Assembly: GCA_015680685.1 (NCBI GenBank)
Contig: MNCI01028922.1
Coordinates: 22,122-86,121, forward strand
Length of the DNA: 64,000 bases
Reading direction: 5' to 3'
From: Gnetum montanum
Taxonomy: Eukaryota > Streptophyta > Gnetopsida > Gnetales > Gnetaceae
Shown: piece after piece, positions 33,900 through 43,879 of the stretch
Layout: each line of letters opens with the position of its first letter
Position numbering within the stretch: position 1 is the first letter of the stretch
Notes under the pieces: generated by a model
Told to the model about the DNA's origin: nothing
Seen by the model: the letters and a program-made list of their open reading frames with translations, nothing else
Database searches by the model: none
Position numbers and translations under genes: made by a program

Positions 33900-36666
33900 C
33901 TCATGTAGTTCTAGGTGGCAGTGGCTCCTCCATTGGTGCCTTCCCTTTGTCTCATGCTTCAAGTTTTGAGGCTTGATGGCATTCAAGTATGGCTTGGAGC
34001 TTCTCCTCTTCAATTCAAGGGTCTTGTGCCATCCATGCTAATGTTTCAATGTTTGATGGAGTTGACACTTCTCATGAACAGGATAGTTGTGGAAACATTT
34101 CGTTGGCCTTAACATACCAAGCCACGAACACCCGTCATTCCTCCTCATAGGCTCTGGTTTTATCCTTTTACTTCTAAAAATCTGCTAGCTATTGAGCCAA
34201 GTCTGTTGCAACACCTTTCTATCCTTGATAGCTAGCTTTTACCACCTCAAGTTCAAAATTTGCAACTTCCAATTTCTCCACCAGCTTCTTGTGCTCTCCA
34301 AATTCTGCTTCGTATTTGATGTGGATGGTTACTACCTACTGCTCAAGCTCTATCATCAGGCATCCTGCTATTAACATGGCAAGGTTGGCATATCTCAGGT
34401 TTATCAACTCCATGTATTCCATCAAATCCTGAATCTATAGGTCCCGATTCTTAACTTCCGCTTAGTGGGCGAAGGCATATGTGTCCAATCTGGCCCACTA
34501 GTCAGTGTGTTGAGCACTGATAGCATTGATTTGGGCCTTGGTCATATGGCTCTCCTTTTTAAGGATCTATTTATACATCCCCACCTGATCGTGGAAGTGC
34601 TTCTTTAGCTTCTCATGTCATTTAGCTTCATTTTTCCATGCGCTTATCTCAATAGCTGGCTTTTGATGAATGGCGTGTATCTCCTCCATCGAGAGGGTTC
34701 GATTCTCTCTAGCTAAATGGCTTATGTCTCAATTGACCTAGATGAATTATTTTTGCAATTGATGGAAGTGTTTCTCAAGAATGTTTGTTTGTTTTTCCGC
34801 AGTGGTCAATCGAAGGTTGTCACAACAATCTGCTTGTTTTCTTCATATAAGGCCTTAAGTGCCTTAAGATGCACATGAGTTTGTGCCTATGCTATGGAGC
34901 CATCCCAAACAGCCTTCTCCTTTTCGTTAGCCACCTTTATATTCTCTGTGATTAACTTGGTTAGTTTCTCAGTTCTAAAGTTATCTAGCTAGTCTACGGG
35001 AACAAATTTCAAAGGGTCCTGTTGTGCTACTTGTAGGGTTACGAGCTACTCTTGTAATTTCTTCACTTCTACTTCCACATCCTTGTCCCTCACTTCTACT
35101 AAGACTAGCTCTCCTTTTATGAAAGTGAGGTCTGATTGAATTACCATAACATCCTGAGGGATGTCAAACAGGGATGTCATTACTTTCCCTATTTGGAGCA
35201 ATCGATCAAGCGCATCCTCATGTTCCGCAAGAGTCATTGAGGTTCTAGCCAAAGTTTGAGCATCTCGTGCTCTTGTGAGATCTACTGGTGGCACAATAGG
35301 TACATTGAAGGATTCTTTGATGTGATTTGCAACCACTTCTGTAGCTCCTGTGGCATCCTAGTGTTGCATGACCACCACGATGGCCCCATCACTAGTTTCT
35401 AATTGCACCTAAAAAGATGCTGCGTTTCCTGAGATCTATTGTGACCATCTACTTTCCCATCCTCCCTTTTGCGATCCAAAAAAAACCATAGGTTGAATGG
35501 CATCATTGATGACATGGAAGAGGTTTGCGTCATCATGACTTCCCCAACTGACCGTCTTAGCAATGGCTCTAAGATGGCTCATCAACGGTCTGTAGTCTTG
35601 CAATGACTATTGATCTTGGCATATGTTGGGCCCTGCTTCCTATTGTTGGCTAGAACCCGTGCTTGGAAGTTGACTGGGTCCTACAAGTTGAGTTGCAATT
35701 GGTCTAGCCATCTGTTCTTCTTCTTGTCCTAGTCCCAACTCTTTGCCAGTGCTTTTTTTCTTGGAGCTAGCACCTTTAGAAATTCAGCATATGAAGTAGT
35801 CTGGGCTTTTCGAAGGACATCATTGGTGTACCCTGAAATACCAACACGTTGGCAAAGCTTTCTGATAAGACAAGGGAAAGGCAGTGCCACTTTCCCTATC
35901 TTTTGTTTCTCGAATCACCTCAGGATCTCTGTTAAATATAGATGGGGCAAGTTAGCGTTAACCTTTCCCATCAGCACTGCACATCCTCTAGCTACATATG
36001 TTGATATTCTTTTCAAACCCTTTGTGGGGAAGAGGCGATATGTTCCAATTTTGAAGTAAACCCTCTCTTCCATCATCAACTAACCAAATGTTTTATCCTG
36101 CCATAAACCTTCTCCAACCAATCTTTTCGCACATTGGGGTCTGAATGGGTGGATAACTGAGCAACTCTGGGCCCTGTATTCAGAAGGTTTAACATCTTCA
36201 AAATGGCCTGCATGGAGAAGTCAACTATCACACCACAAATATTGACAGTGGTGCCTTGCTCCCTATTATGCCAAAATTGGTATGTCTCTCCTAGGGACCA
36301 GGCATTGCTTTCAGAGAGGATAGGCCATAAGGGAGATCCTTTGAGGTGATCCCTAATAGCCTTAGGAGTGAACTCTGCAAATGATTCAAATTTCAATTCC
36401 ACAATCACCATAGTGAATGTGGATTTCTCGTAGATGGCCTATACACAATTTTTGGGCAATGTGAGCTATTGTCCCTATTCACGCATTGCAGCAGCTCCTC
36501 CTTCTACCTACCCAGACCATTCGATAGGAGGTTCTTCTTGATGAATGCTGAATGATTACTCCTCTTGTTCTGCATGTTATCTAGTAGGACCTTATCTTCC
36601 ACCTCTCTGAGATCATTTGCTTCCACCTTGGGCAGGACCTTCCTATTGTCCATGTTTCGGGGCCAT
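33900..36666 (-). pseudogene. ORF2 of element C: plant-transposon-protein-like domain plus coiled-coil-like tail
   Basis: I start it at the ATG at 36666, which directly follows TTGCAG. This ATG is in frame with the open piece 36411-36076, and most interruptions are Gln-type stops. After a divergent N-terminus (MAPKHGQ) come VIVELKFESFAEFTPKAIRD, then TTVNICGVIVDFSMQAILKM and STHSDPNVRKDWLEKVYG. One frameshift later come VYFKIGTYRLFPTKGLKRIS, YVARGCAVLMGKVNANLPH and PFPCLIRKLCQRVGISGYTN. This run looks like the 'putative plant transposon protein' domain: DFS..AI...L.L early, then a ...G..IN.....I blocks and FP.LI..LC...G later. The C-terminal third (from MVANHIKESFNVPIVPPVDL) is Leu/Glu/Lys-rich and probably coiled coil. 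It sits where Athila elements carry env-like genes; I see no signal peptide or membrane segment. Role unknown. Confidence 0.7.
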
Positions 36667-37137
36667 CTGCAATCACACAAGGCCAAGCATTAGTAAGGTC
36701 ATTTTTAAACTTAGGTTATACCTTACTACTTTCCTTAATTAAGGATTTTATGTTATCATGTGTGATATTGCCTAAAAACTGTAATGATGAGTCCTATGAC
36801 TTAGGTGGTTTCCAATTTTTAGTTTCCCGATATACCTAGGGATTAAATGATTTTGAGGCATAATTATTCTAAGTGTTATAGTTAATTACCCTAAATGATG
36901 TCCTTTGGATGATGATAAATTCCAAAAAAGTTAGGCACTTTTCGGCAGATGTCCCTCCCCCACGACTAAGCTAAACACTCTGGGTTCAAGCAAGTTTAGA
37001 TGGAATTAAAACTGGAGTACCAGCGAGCGAGATATAGTTAGAAAAGAAAGGGTCGTTCAATTGCAAGTCGTAGAGAAAAAATTCAAAAAATCCCCCATGT
37101 GAATGGCAAAAATGATGCTAAGTGTTGTGGGGGGTCA
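36667..37137 (-). other. Putative leader/intron between internal promoter and ORF2 (element C)
   Basis: Noncoding, with a pyrimidine-rich then TTGCAG end abutting the ORF2 ATG, like a 3' splice site. Donor not assigned. If the internal TATA box is used, this would be the 5' untranslated region of an ORF2 transcript. Confidence 0.45.
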
Positions 37138-37205
37138 CCTATTTATAGGTTGCGGTGATGTGATATCATGTAGGATACATCGCATATGCGATATCATGTC
37201 CCTAG
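37138..37205 (-). promoter_or_regulatory. Internal promoter-like block of element C
   Basis: Minus strand shows GATATC and palindromic CGCATATGCG (37181-37190), a second GATATC (37162-37167), then a palindromic TATA box CCTATAAATAGG (37138-37149). This is the same arrangement as the U3 of its own LTR (ATATCG palindrome, then CTATAAATAAG at 41163-41173) and of the LTR of F. It lies about 470 bp upstream of the ORF2 ATG. Element E has an equivalent block built from its own, different U3 motif. Confidence 0.6.
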
Positions 37206-38340
37206 TGATATGAGGCACAACAAAAATACCAAATTTTTAAAGGACTTTTTGAAATTAATGTTGTAAGCTGAGGACATTGGGCTATTATGAAGGGGTTCTA
37301 GGGTAATTCCATTAATTCTAAAGGCACAATTAATGATGATGATGTGGATTTTATCAATAAAACCTTGGGTGGTAAGAAAAAGGGTATGTAATGGTACATG
37401 AGAACATTGAAATTCAGAGGGATAATAGTACGGAAAGAGCATTATGAAAGATAGGATGAGGGTAAGAAATGGTGTGTGTGAGATGTGTCATAAGTGAAAA
37501 TTACAAAAGATTACACAAGTGGGTCCTCCCCAAAGTAGGTTCCAACCTATAATGCCCTTGTGTAACCANGTGTCATTAACCCATCATTCCAAGATTAGGA
37601 CCAAGTCCATTCCTCTAATCAGTGACATTGCATTGTTTCATCCCATGATGAGCAACTATGAGAGTACCATAACAACAAGGCATATGATCCTTGGTGTTTG
37701 GTGCAAGGGAGGAGTGATTTTTGTTTTGTGGCACTTTTCTTTTTCAGTTTCTTTTTCTCTTTTTTTTGAATATTGAATCTAGAGAAGCCACCAACCTTCA
37801 AGAATGGGTGCATGTCTTTCTAGTGGGACCCCCTAGAATAGCATTGGATTTTTGAGTGCCCTTTTAATTACTGTTACTCCCATTTTTCATTAGATCTACA
37901 AGTATCTTAGTACAACCAAGTTGCATGATAACTCTCACAGACATCACCAAAGAGAATCCATAAGTGCCCTTGATGTCACACCCTAATCATTCCCTCTTGG
38001 TCCATCCTTCTTCATTCTGGGTACAATGAACACAAAATTAATTTTAAGTTTTTAAGAATTTCAAGAATATCACTATACCCTCAAACAGAACCTTTTATTT
38101 GTAGAATGGATGAGTGGGTGTAATGGGCTCACTGTCCAAATAATTGCTCACTTGCAACTTAATAACATAGAACATTCCTCAACCAATGATCCACATGAGT
38201 GTTTTATTCATAGATGAGATTACTTATAAAAACGTAAAAAGACAAAAAGATAAAACAAGAAAGTTGAAAAATGAAAAACTGGAAAACAAAAAGTTGTAAA
38301 ATTAAAGAAAATAAAACATGGTTATTAATCCTGCTTGTTA
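37206..38340 (-). other. Noncoding spacer between gag and internal promoter (element C)
   Basis: No coding frame. It holds the conserved block GGGTCCTCCCCAAAGTAGG (about 37522-37540) shared with A, B and E, and a single N at 37569. A rich/T-rich runs occupy 38220-38320. It is homologous in position to the 3' untranslated region of A and B. Confidence 0.65.
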
Positions 38341-40323
38341 TTAGAATGGGGGATATCCCCCATAACTAATCGATTGAGAATGGCAAGGATTAATAAATGG
38401 AAGATGAGAATCCTTGCATGTTGAAAATATTGGGGCTTGGTCATACTTACCCCATTGGGGTTCACACACTTGATTATAATGAGCATAGTGGGGAAATTTA
38501 TATAATGTAGTTCTCGAATAATGAGTTGACCCACTATGATATTTGGGACCATTAGATGGTATGCAAGGATTGGGATTTTTCTTTCCATGGCTGTGTTCAT
38601 TGGGCCGAATTGTTGTTGGAGTGTGAGTTGGTGGCCCTGATGAAGTTACATGAGGCATTGGGTTCGAAGATAAGGGTACACCACAATGTGGGACTTGTGT
38701 TGAGTTATAGGATGCAGTGGCCTTGGAATTGTGTTGTCCATTCTTACGGCCGTGTTTAAAGAAGGGGTGCTTTTGATGTTGCTGAGGTTTCTCACTACTG
38801 TTGGAAGTAGTAGCACAAGTGATGTTTGTGGGTTGTTGCTGTGATGCAAGCACCTTAGGAATAGTTGGTGGCATTGTGGAAGGAGGGAAATGGTGAGAAT
38901 GTTGAAAGTTAGGAGGTGTATAAGGTGCACAAGGTCGTGGTTGTGTTGAAGGTATGGCCTAATAGTATTGAGGAGAATGGTACTGTGGTGACATAAAGTG
39001 TGTTGGCCCAGTTGGAGAAATAGGATGTTGAACAAGATAAGCATTTGGACTCGAATGATATGAAGGGTGTCTCCAGTCTAGTGGTGGTCTCCCCCATGAC
39101 TAGGGTTTTTTCCACTATGATTGAACACAGTATCTCTGTCAAAACTCTAGATGTAATGTATTTCCCCAATGCTCATGTAAATGTAACAATATTGGGCATT
39201 AACCCGTGGGGTGATCATACACGCATATTTTGCATTCATATGTATGATTGGTAGTTGAGCTCTTATTTTCTTTATCCCTTCTTTTTGATTGTCTAATGTT
39301 TTGTCCTGCTTCTTGGGTTGTCAAAACTCTATCTTCAATAATGTTGATAAATTCTCCACACTTTTGATACGTCCATTCCAACATCTTAATGATATTTGCC
39401 TCGACCTCTTCTAATGTTTTTTGTGTTGGCAAAGATGATATTTCCACCTTCAGATTTATTGATTTATCCTTTTTATGATCATGGACATTTGTTAAGTTGA
39501 GTTTTTGGTCCCATTGATGTTTTTCAACACTCTCCCATCTAGCCAATTGTCCTTCTTCTTTTCCTACCCACTTAATAAGCTCTTGAACTTAATGGGTTCG
39601 TAGTTCGTATAGTTGACCTTGGGCATACATTCCTAAGGTCTCTCTTGTCTCATTACGTAGCCCATCAATAATATGATACATTAACCTTTCCTCGGAAAAC
39701 CCATGGCTTGGATAGTTGTTTAATACTGCATAATATATTTCTAAGGCCATGTCCAAGGGTTCATGTTGTGCTTGTTTCCATCCTTGGATTTTTTACCTCA
39801 AGGTTGACACTCTTGCATAGGTTTGATATTTTTCATTAAAAACTTCTACCATTATTGACCAGTGTTGTATCGAATTTGGTTTCAACGATCTATACCATAC
39901 TTTTTCTTGTTCAACGAGTGTCATAGGAAAGAGCTTAAGTTTTTTCCACCTATTATCAATATTGTTCCACTTACAGGCATCGCAGAAGGCTTGTAAATGT
40001 TGATGTGGATCTAAGTCATAGCCTCCTGAAAAAGTAGGGAAGTTGTTTAAATTGAGCCTGGGTAGATGGCTCTCTTTATGGTGCCTCCATGAGATTCGAA
40101 CAGCCTCTTGTATTTGCGTTAAGCTTGTAGTGGCCAGTGGGGGTTCATTTTCATCGAGTAGGTTATGCTTTCATGTGTTGGGATGATGTTTCTTTTATTC
40201 ATGTTTATAAGAAACCCACACCTCGGTTTGTGTAGTCCAATCTTCATCGTCATATATTTCGTTGGTTCTCCAATGAACTTCCTCACTAAGTGTGGCATTA
40301 TCGTAATCTTGTAGGAGAGGCAT
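38341..40323 (-). pseudogene. gag: Near-continuous gag of element C (661 codons)
   Basis: The ATG at 40323 (MPLLQDYDNATLSEEVHWRT) is in frame with the open pieces 39546-39199 and 38874-38341, so the gene is interrupted only by about eight stops with no net shift. Order: N-terminal domain; capsid core at about 40060-39600 (LNNFPTFSGGYDLDPHQHLQ, WKKLKLFPMTLVEQEKVWYR, VEVFNEKYQTYARV, MYHIIDGLRNETRETLGMYA); acidic/basic linker; Cys-His motif CKICVYDHPTG near 39200; long Pro/His/Asn/Ser-rich tail. It ends SYGGYPPF and stop, the last codons forming a polypurine-like palindromic GGGGGATATCCCCC. Several stops fit CAA to TAA (THQVQ in E, TH.VQ here). No protease follows. Confidence 0.85.
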
Positions 40324-40444
40324 GGTTGTGAAGTTATGTGTTAATTTATGTGTGAATTTTAATAATTATTTCTTCTAAAAGATGTACCATTAACTCCTTT
40401 ACAGCGACCTTGTATGACATAACTAATCTAGATAACTAGCACCA

Positions 40445-40462
40445 TCCCTAGCAATGGCGCCA
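40445..40462 (-). other. Primer binding site, tRNA-Asp type (element C)
   Basis: Minus strand TGGCGCCATTGCTAGGGA, 15 of 18 matches to the tRNA-Asp consensus; all three differences are transitions. One base separates it from the LTR. Confidence 0.86.
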
Positions 40463-40463
40463 A

Positions 40464-41240
40464 TGATGAGTGGCAAGGTACCCCTACACTCAACCATACG
40501 AATACGAGCGTTACACGTGCAATCCGGTCAAAATCCACAAACATACTAGTTGTGGCATCTAGATAGTTAGCCTTAGGTTGTAGTTCACTGTCTTCCCACT
40601 TGGACTAGTATTAGCTTTGTCATGTATGGTTTAGTCTAGAGTGAGGTGTATGATGTGTTTTCTAATCTAATGCTACTCCTGAAGGCAATGGAAAGTAATA
40701 TTATCTAAGCTAAGAGAGAAAGGATAAGAGAATCTAACTAGCCTAAGTGCAATGAGCATCCATTCCTTGATTATCCGTACACATCTTGGACTTCGTGCAT
40801 GACTACCACTGGGATTACCAAGCACAGATCCTAGGTACTAGGTTACCAAGTAGTCACACTTAAATGCTCATAATCAAGTCTTACTCATTCTGCATTTTAA
40901 CATGAGATAAGGGTGAGAGAAATTAACTAGGAAATTAGTAAATAATTAAACTAAGTGAATGCTGCAATGATGAAGTAATCTCGATCTTTATTTTTGGTCA
41001 TGTGCATGTCCAAGTATGTCACACTTGAATAAAGGATGTCATACAATTACAATCACTACACTGTTGGCATACACTGGAAAATAATTCTATCTCTGGAGGG
41101 ATAAAACTACCAGAGTTTCACTAAGGGACTAAAACTAGATGCAAAACAAGGGAGAGCTGCCTCTTATTTATAGAATTGGTGGCAGGCTGCGATATCGCGT
41201 ACGCGATATCGCTATTGGTCACCCAAAATGCGACTCATCA
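40464..41240 (-). repeat. 5' LTR of element C (777 bp)
   Basis: Starts TGATGAGTGGCAAGG and ends ATGCGACTCATCA. Minus-strand U3 carries a perfect 24-bp palindrome at 41189-41212 (half-site GCGATATCGCGT). Sixteen bases downstream lies the TATA box CTATAAATAAG (41163-41173). Confidence 0.93.
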
Positions 41241-41245
41241 ATCGG

Positions 41246-42960
41246 GAACACACCATTAGACTAAGCTATCAGAACATACTTTATAAATTTGTCCATTAAT
41301 TTTCATAAAATATTTGGCTCAGTGAAGAAAATTTTGTTTATTTCTAACATCTAACCCTTATGGTGTTTCTTGTGTGAGGAGATAGGTAAGAATGCTACTA
41401 TACCAATTTGTCTCTATGGTTAATTGATTGTTTATTACACTTGCAAAGAGGAGTTCATTGGGGAAATGGTCAAAATTGGGATATTCGTCCTCTTTGTTCT
41501 CCCATCATAACTAAGATAAATGATTAGAAACAACATTCTTAGTGCCTTTACAATTGATCATTGTAAGGTCGAACTCTTGTAAGATCACAAGCCACCATAT
41601 GATGCGAGGGCTCACTATTGGTTTATTCATTAGGAACCGAATTGCACTATGGTCCATATGTACAAATATCTTATAGCCCAATACATAGTGTCTAAATTTT
41701 TCTAGTGCAAACACCATAGCCATTAATTCTTTTTCTATTGTGGTGTAATTGAATTATGCACTAGCAATACTTCAACTTGCATAATGAATGTAATAGAGTC
41801 ATTTTTGATCATCTAACTATGTAAGTACGACTCCTAAAGCAAAGTTGGATGCATCAGTCATTATCTGGAATTGTCTGGACCAGTCACAAGCTTGTAGAAT
41901 GGGTGTTTCTACCAAATTCTATTTTAAGGTTTGAAAGGCTAGCTCACATTCCTTGGTCCATTTAAAAGGTACATCCTTCTTCATTAGTTCTACCAAAGAT
42001 TTTTCAATCCTTGAAAAGTTCTCAATGAAGCATCTATAATAGCCAGTATGTCCAAGGAATGACTAGATATCTTTTACAATTTCATGTTGACGAGTGATTC
42101 CTTAGATAACCTTAATGTTTTCAGGAATACCTTTATCCCTATTTATGAAATCTTATGCCCTAACACAACACCTTCTTGGACCATTAAATGGCCTTTTTGC
42201 CAATTGAGCCTTAAGTTGGTTTCTACACATCATTTTAGTACTTACTCTAATTGTTCTAATTCTTGCTCAAAGTCTACTCCATAGGTGAAGAAATTGTCCT
42301 TGAAAACCTCCACAACATTCCCTATTTGTTGCTGAATGATACTTAGAACCAAATGTTGAAACATTGTTGGGACATTGCACAAGCCAAACAACATCTACCT
42401 ATATGCAAAAGTCCCCCAAGGACTTGTGAATGTGGTCTTGACTTGGTCTTCTGGTGCTATCTGAATTTGATTGTATCCACTATAACCATCCAAAAAACTA
42501 TAGTAGCAATGCCCTGTAATGGTGTCTAAAACTTGGTCGATCAATGGCAATGAGAAGTGGTCTTTGAATGTTGCATGTTCAGTAGCCTAAAGTCTATACA
42601 CATCCTCCATTTACCTCCCTTTTTAGGCACAATGACTAAGAGACTAACTCATTCACTATCAGCAATGGGATAGATGAACCCAACTTTTAGAAGCTATTCA
42701 ATTTCTTTTTTAACCACATGCTTAAGCTTTGGGTTTAGTTACCTTTGCAGTTGTCATCTAGGTTTCATGGAGGGGTCAGTGTAAATTCTATGTTGGCATA
42801 TCCTAGGATCTATTCCAGTTAATTTGGGATATGACCAAGAAAAGGCTTTCAACCATTTATTTACCATTTCTAGCAGTCTTTCTTTTCATTGAAGAGTGAG
42901 CTTAGCATTAATGATTACCAGTTTTCCATTCTTGAGAAATGTATACTCCACACTAGTGGG
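41246..42960 (-). pseudogene. pol: Athila-like reverse transcriptase and RNase H (element A)
   Basis: RT blocks appear in order on the minus strand: KLEILEKFKQEPLELKTLP, EIEQLLKVGFIYPIADSE, VIVPKKGGKWRMCIDFRLLN, SFLDGYSGYNQIQIAPEDQ, FAYR.MLFGLCNVPTMFQH. Then comes VEVFKDNFFTYG at 42293-42307, where the family has FMDD, so the catalytic Asp pair is destroyed. CVETNLRLNWQKGHLMVQEG and VLGHKIS follow, the characteristic Athila-type thumb. RNase H follows at about 41980-41511: FQIMTDASNFALGVVL, KELMAMVFALEKFRHYVLGY, FVHMDHSAIRFLM, and EFDLTMINCKGTKNVVSNHL, the Asp positions partly kept. The gene continues into integrase beyond element C. Confidence 0.88.
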
Positions 42961-42999
42961 CAATGTTTTTAACTCAAGAGGCTCTTGTTTGAACTTTTC

Positions 43000-43800
43000 A
43001 AGGATTTCCAACTTCCCTCGGTTGATATTTTTGATGTCAGGACTTGGAAGTTGGTGATGGGCTTGCTCTAATGTGTCTATGCTATCAATGTAGGTGCAAG
43101 TTAAGCTCTAAAATGATTCCATGCATATAGTTAAGTTGCTCTCTTGGTTAGCTATCAGCCACTAGGTGCCTTCCTATCTTGTGGCTGCTACATATAGGCA
43201 TCTTTGTATGTTAGTTATTTGTGCACACTGGTTGCATGCAGGCAATGTTAAACATTGTACAAACTAGGCCTTTTGCATGCAATTGCACCTTGTGTCACTG
43301 TATGCAATGCATGGAACTTTCTTCTTCTTGATCTTTTCAAATGTATTTTCCTTTGATATTTCTAGGGAAAGATCATGTATTCCTAGGCATGCATTAATTG
43401 TGTTTATCCATGCTCTTCCAATAATGCTTGGAAGTCCCCCTTGCAGTTGTTGACTTGAATCACTAGGAAATTGGCTGGATATGACCACCCACAAATAGTG
43501 GTAACCATATCCTCTGCTAGTCCTAATGGGACAATGATGGACTAGTCGGCCAACTCTAAACGAATGTTACTCTTTTTAAGTGGAGGTAGGTTCAAGGCTT
43601 TATACATTTCTTGAGAGATTAAGTTGACACTGGAACCTAAATCCAAAAGAGCTTTGCACAACTCATTCCCAGCAATTTCTAAATATATAAGAGGACTCCC
43701 AGGATCAAATAATTTCCTAGGAAGATAGCTAGCATTAATCTAGTCAGTAATGGCATGAGTCAACATGACCATGTGTGTTAAGTGTGGTCTTTGGTTTGAA
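43000..43800 (-). pseudogene. pol: Athila-like aspartic protease and linker (element A)
   Basis: Minus-strand reading gives YLPRKLFDPGSPLIYLEIA, then CKALLDLGSSVNLISQEMYK with the Athila-type catalytic Asp-Leu-Gly-Ser kept. ALNLPPLKKSNIRLELAD, SIIVPLGLAEDMVTTICGWS and ANFLVIQVN follow. An open frame 43494-43264 continues (PSIIGRAWINTINACLGIHD) into the linker (VPCIAYSDTRCNCMQKA). Stops occur after LAD and in the flap. The acidic linker toward RT extends to about 43000. This is the best preserved protease active site among the Athila-like copies here. Confidence 0.83.
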
Positions 43801-43879
43801 GGAAGCACCAAAGATTCAAATGATAGAAAGGCGTTTGGAGGATTAGCCTCTTGTGGTTCTAAGGACTTAGTTGGACTAT

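Larger units (their letters stand above)
33229..41240 (-). mobile_element. Element C: Athila-like element with gag and ORF2 but no pol
   Basis: Inserted between RNase H and integrase of element A, with target sites ATTGG (33224-33228) and ATCGG (41241-41245). The one mismatch is C/T at a CpG. Minus-strand order is 5' LTR, tRNA-Asp primer site (15 of 18 matches), gag ending in a stop within a polypurine-like motif, about 1.7 kb of noncoding sequence with an internal promoter-like block, ORF2, polypurine tract, 3' LTR. Protease, RT, RNase H and integrase are entirely absent. It has the same plan as element E, so this is a family structure and not a private deletion. Confidence 0.93.

Noticed and set aside
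33900-36666. ORF2 as a viral envelope glycoprotein
   Set aside because: Only the position is env-like. I see no signal peptide, no transmembrane segment and no Cys pattern; the content looks like a plant-transposon-protein domain with coiled coil.
36504-36686. 60-codon frame MALCDCRWPRN at the ORF2 start
   Set aside because: A different frame from the ATG at 36666, which is in frame with the conserved ORF2 blocks; reads through the acceptor-like site.
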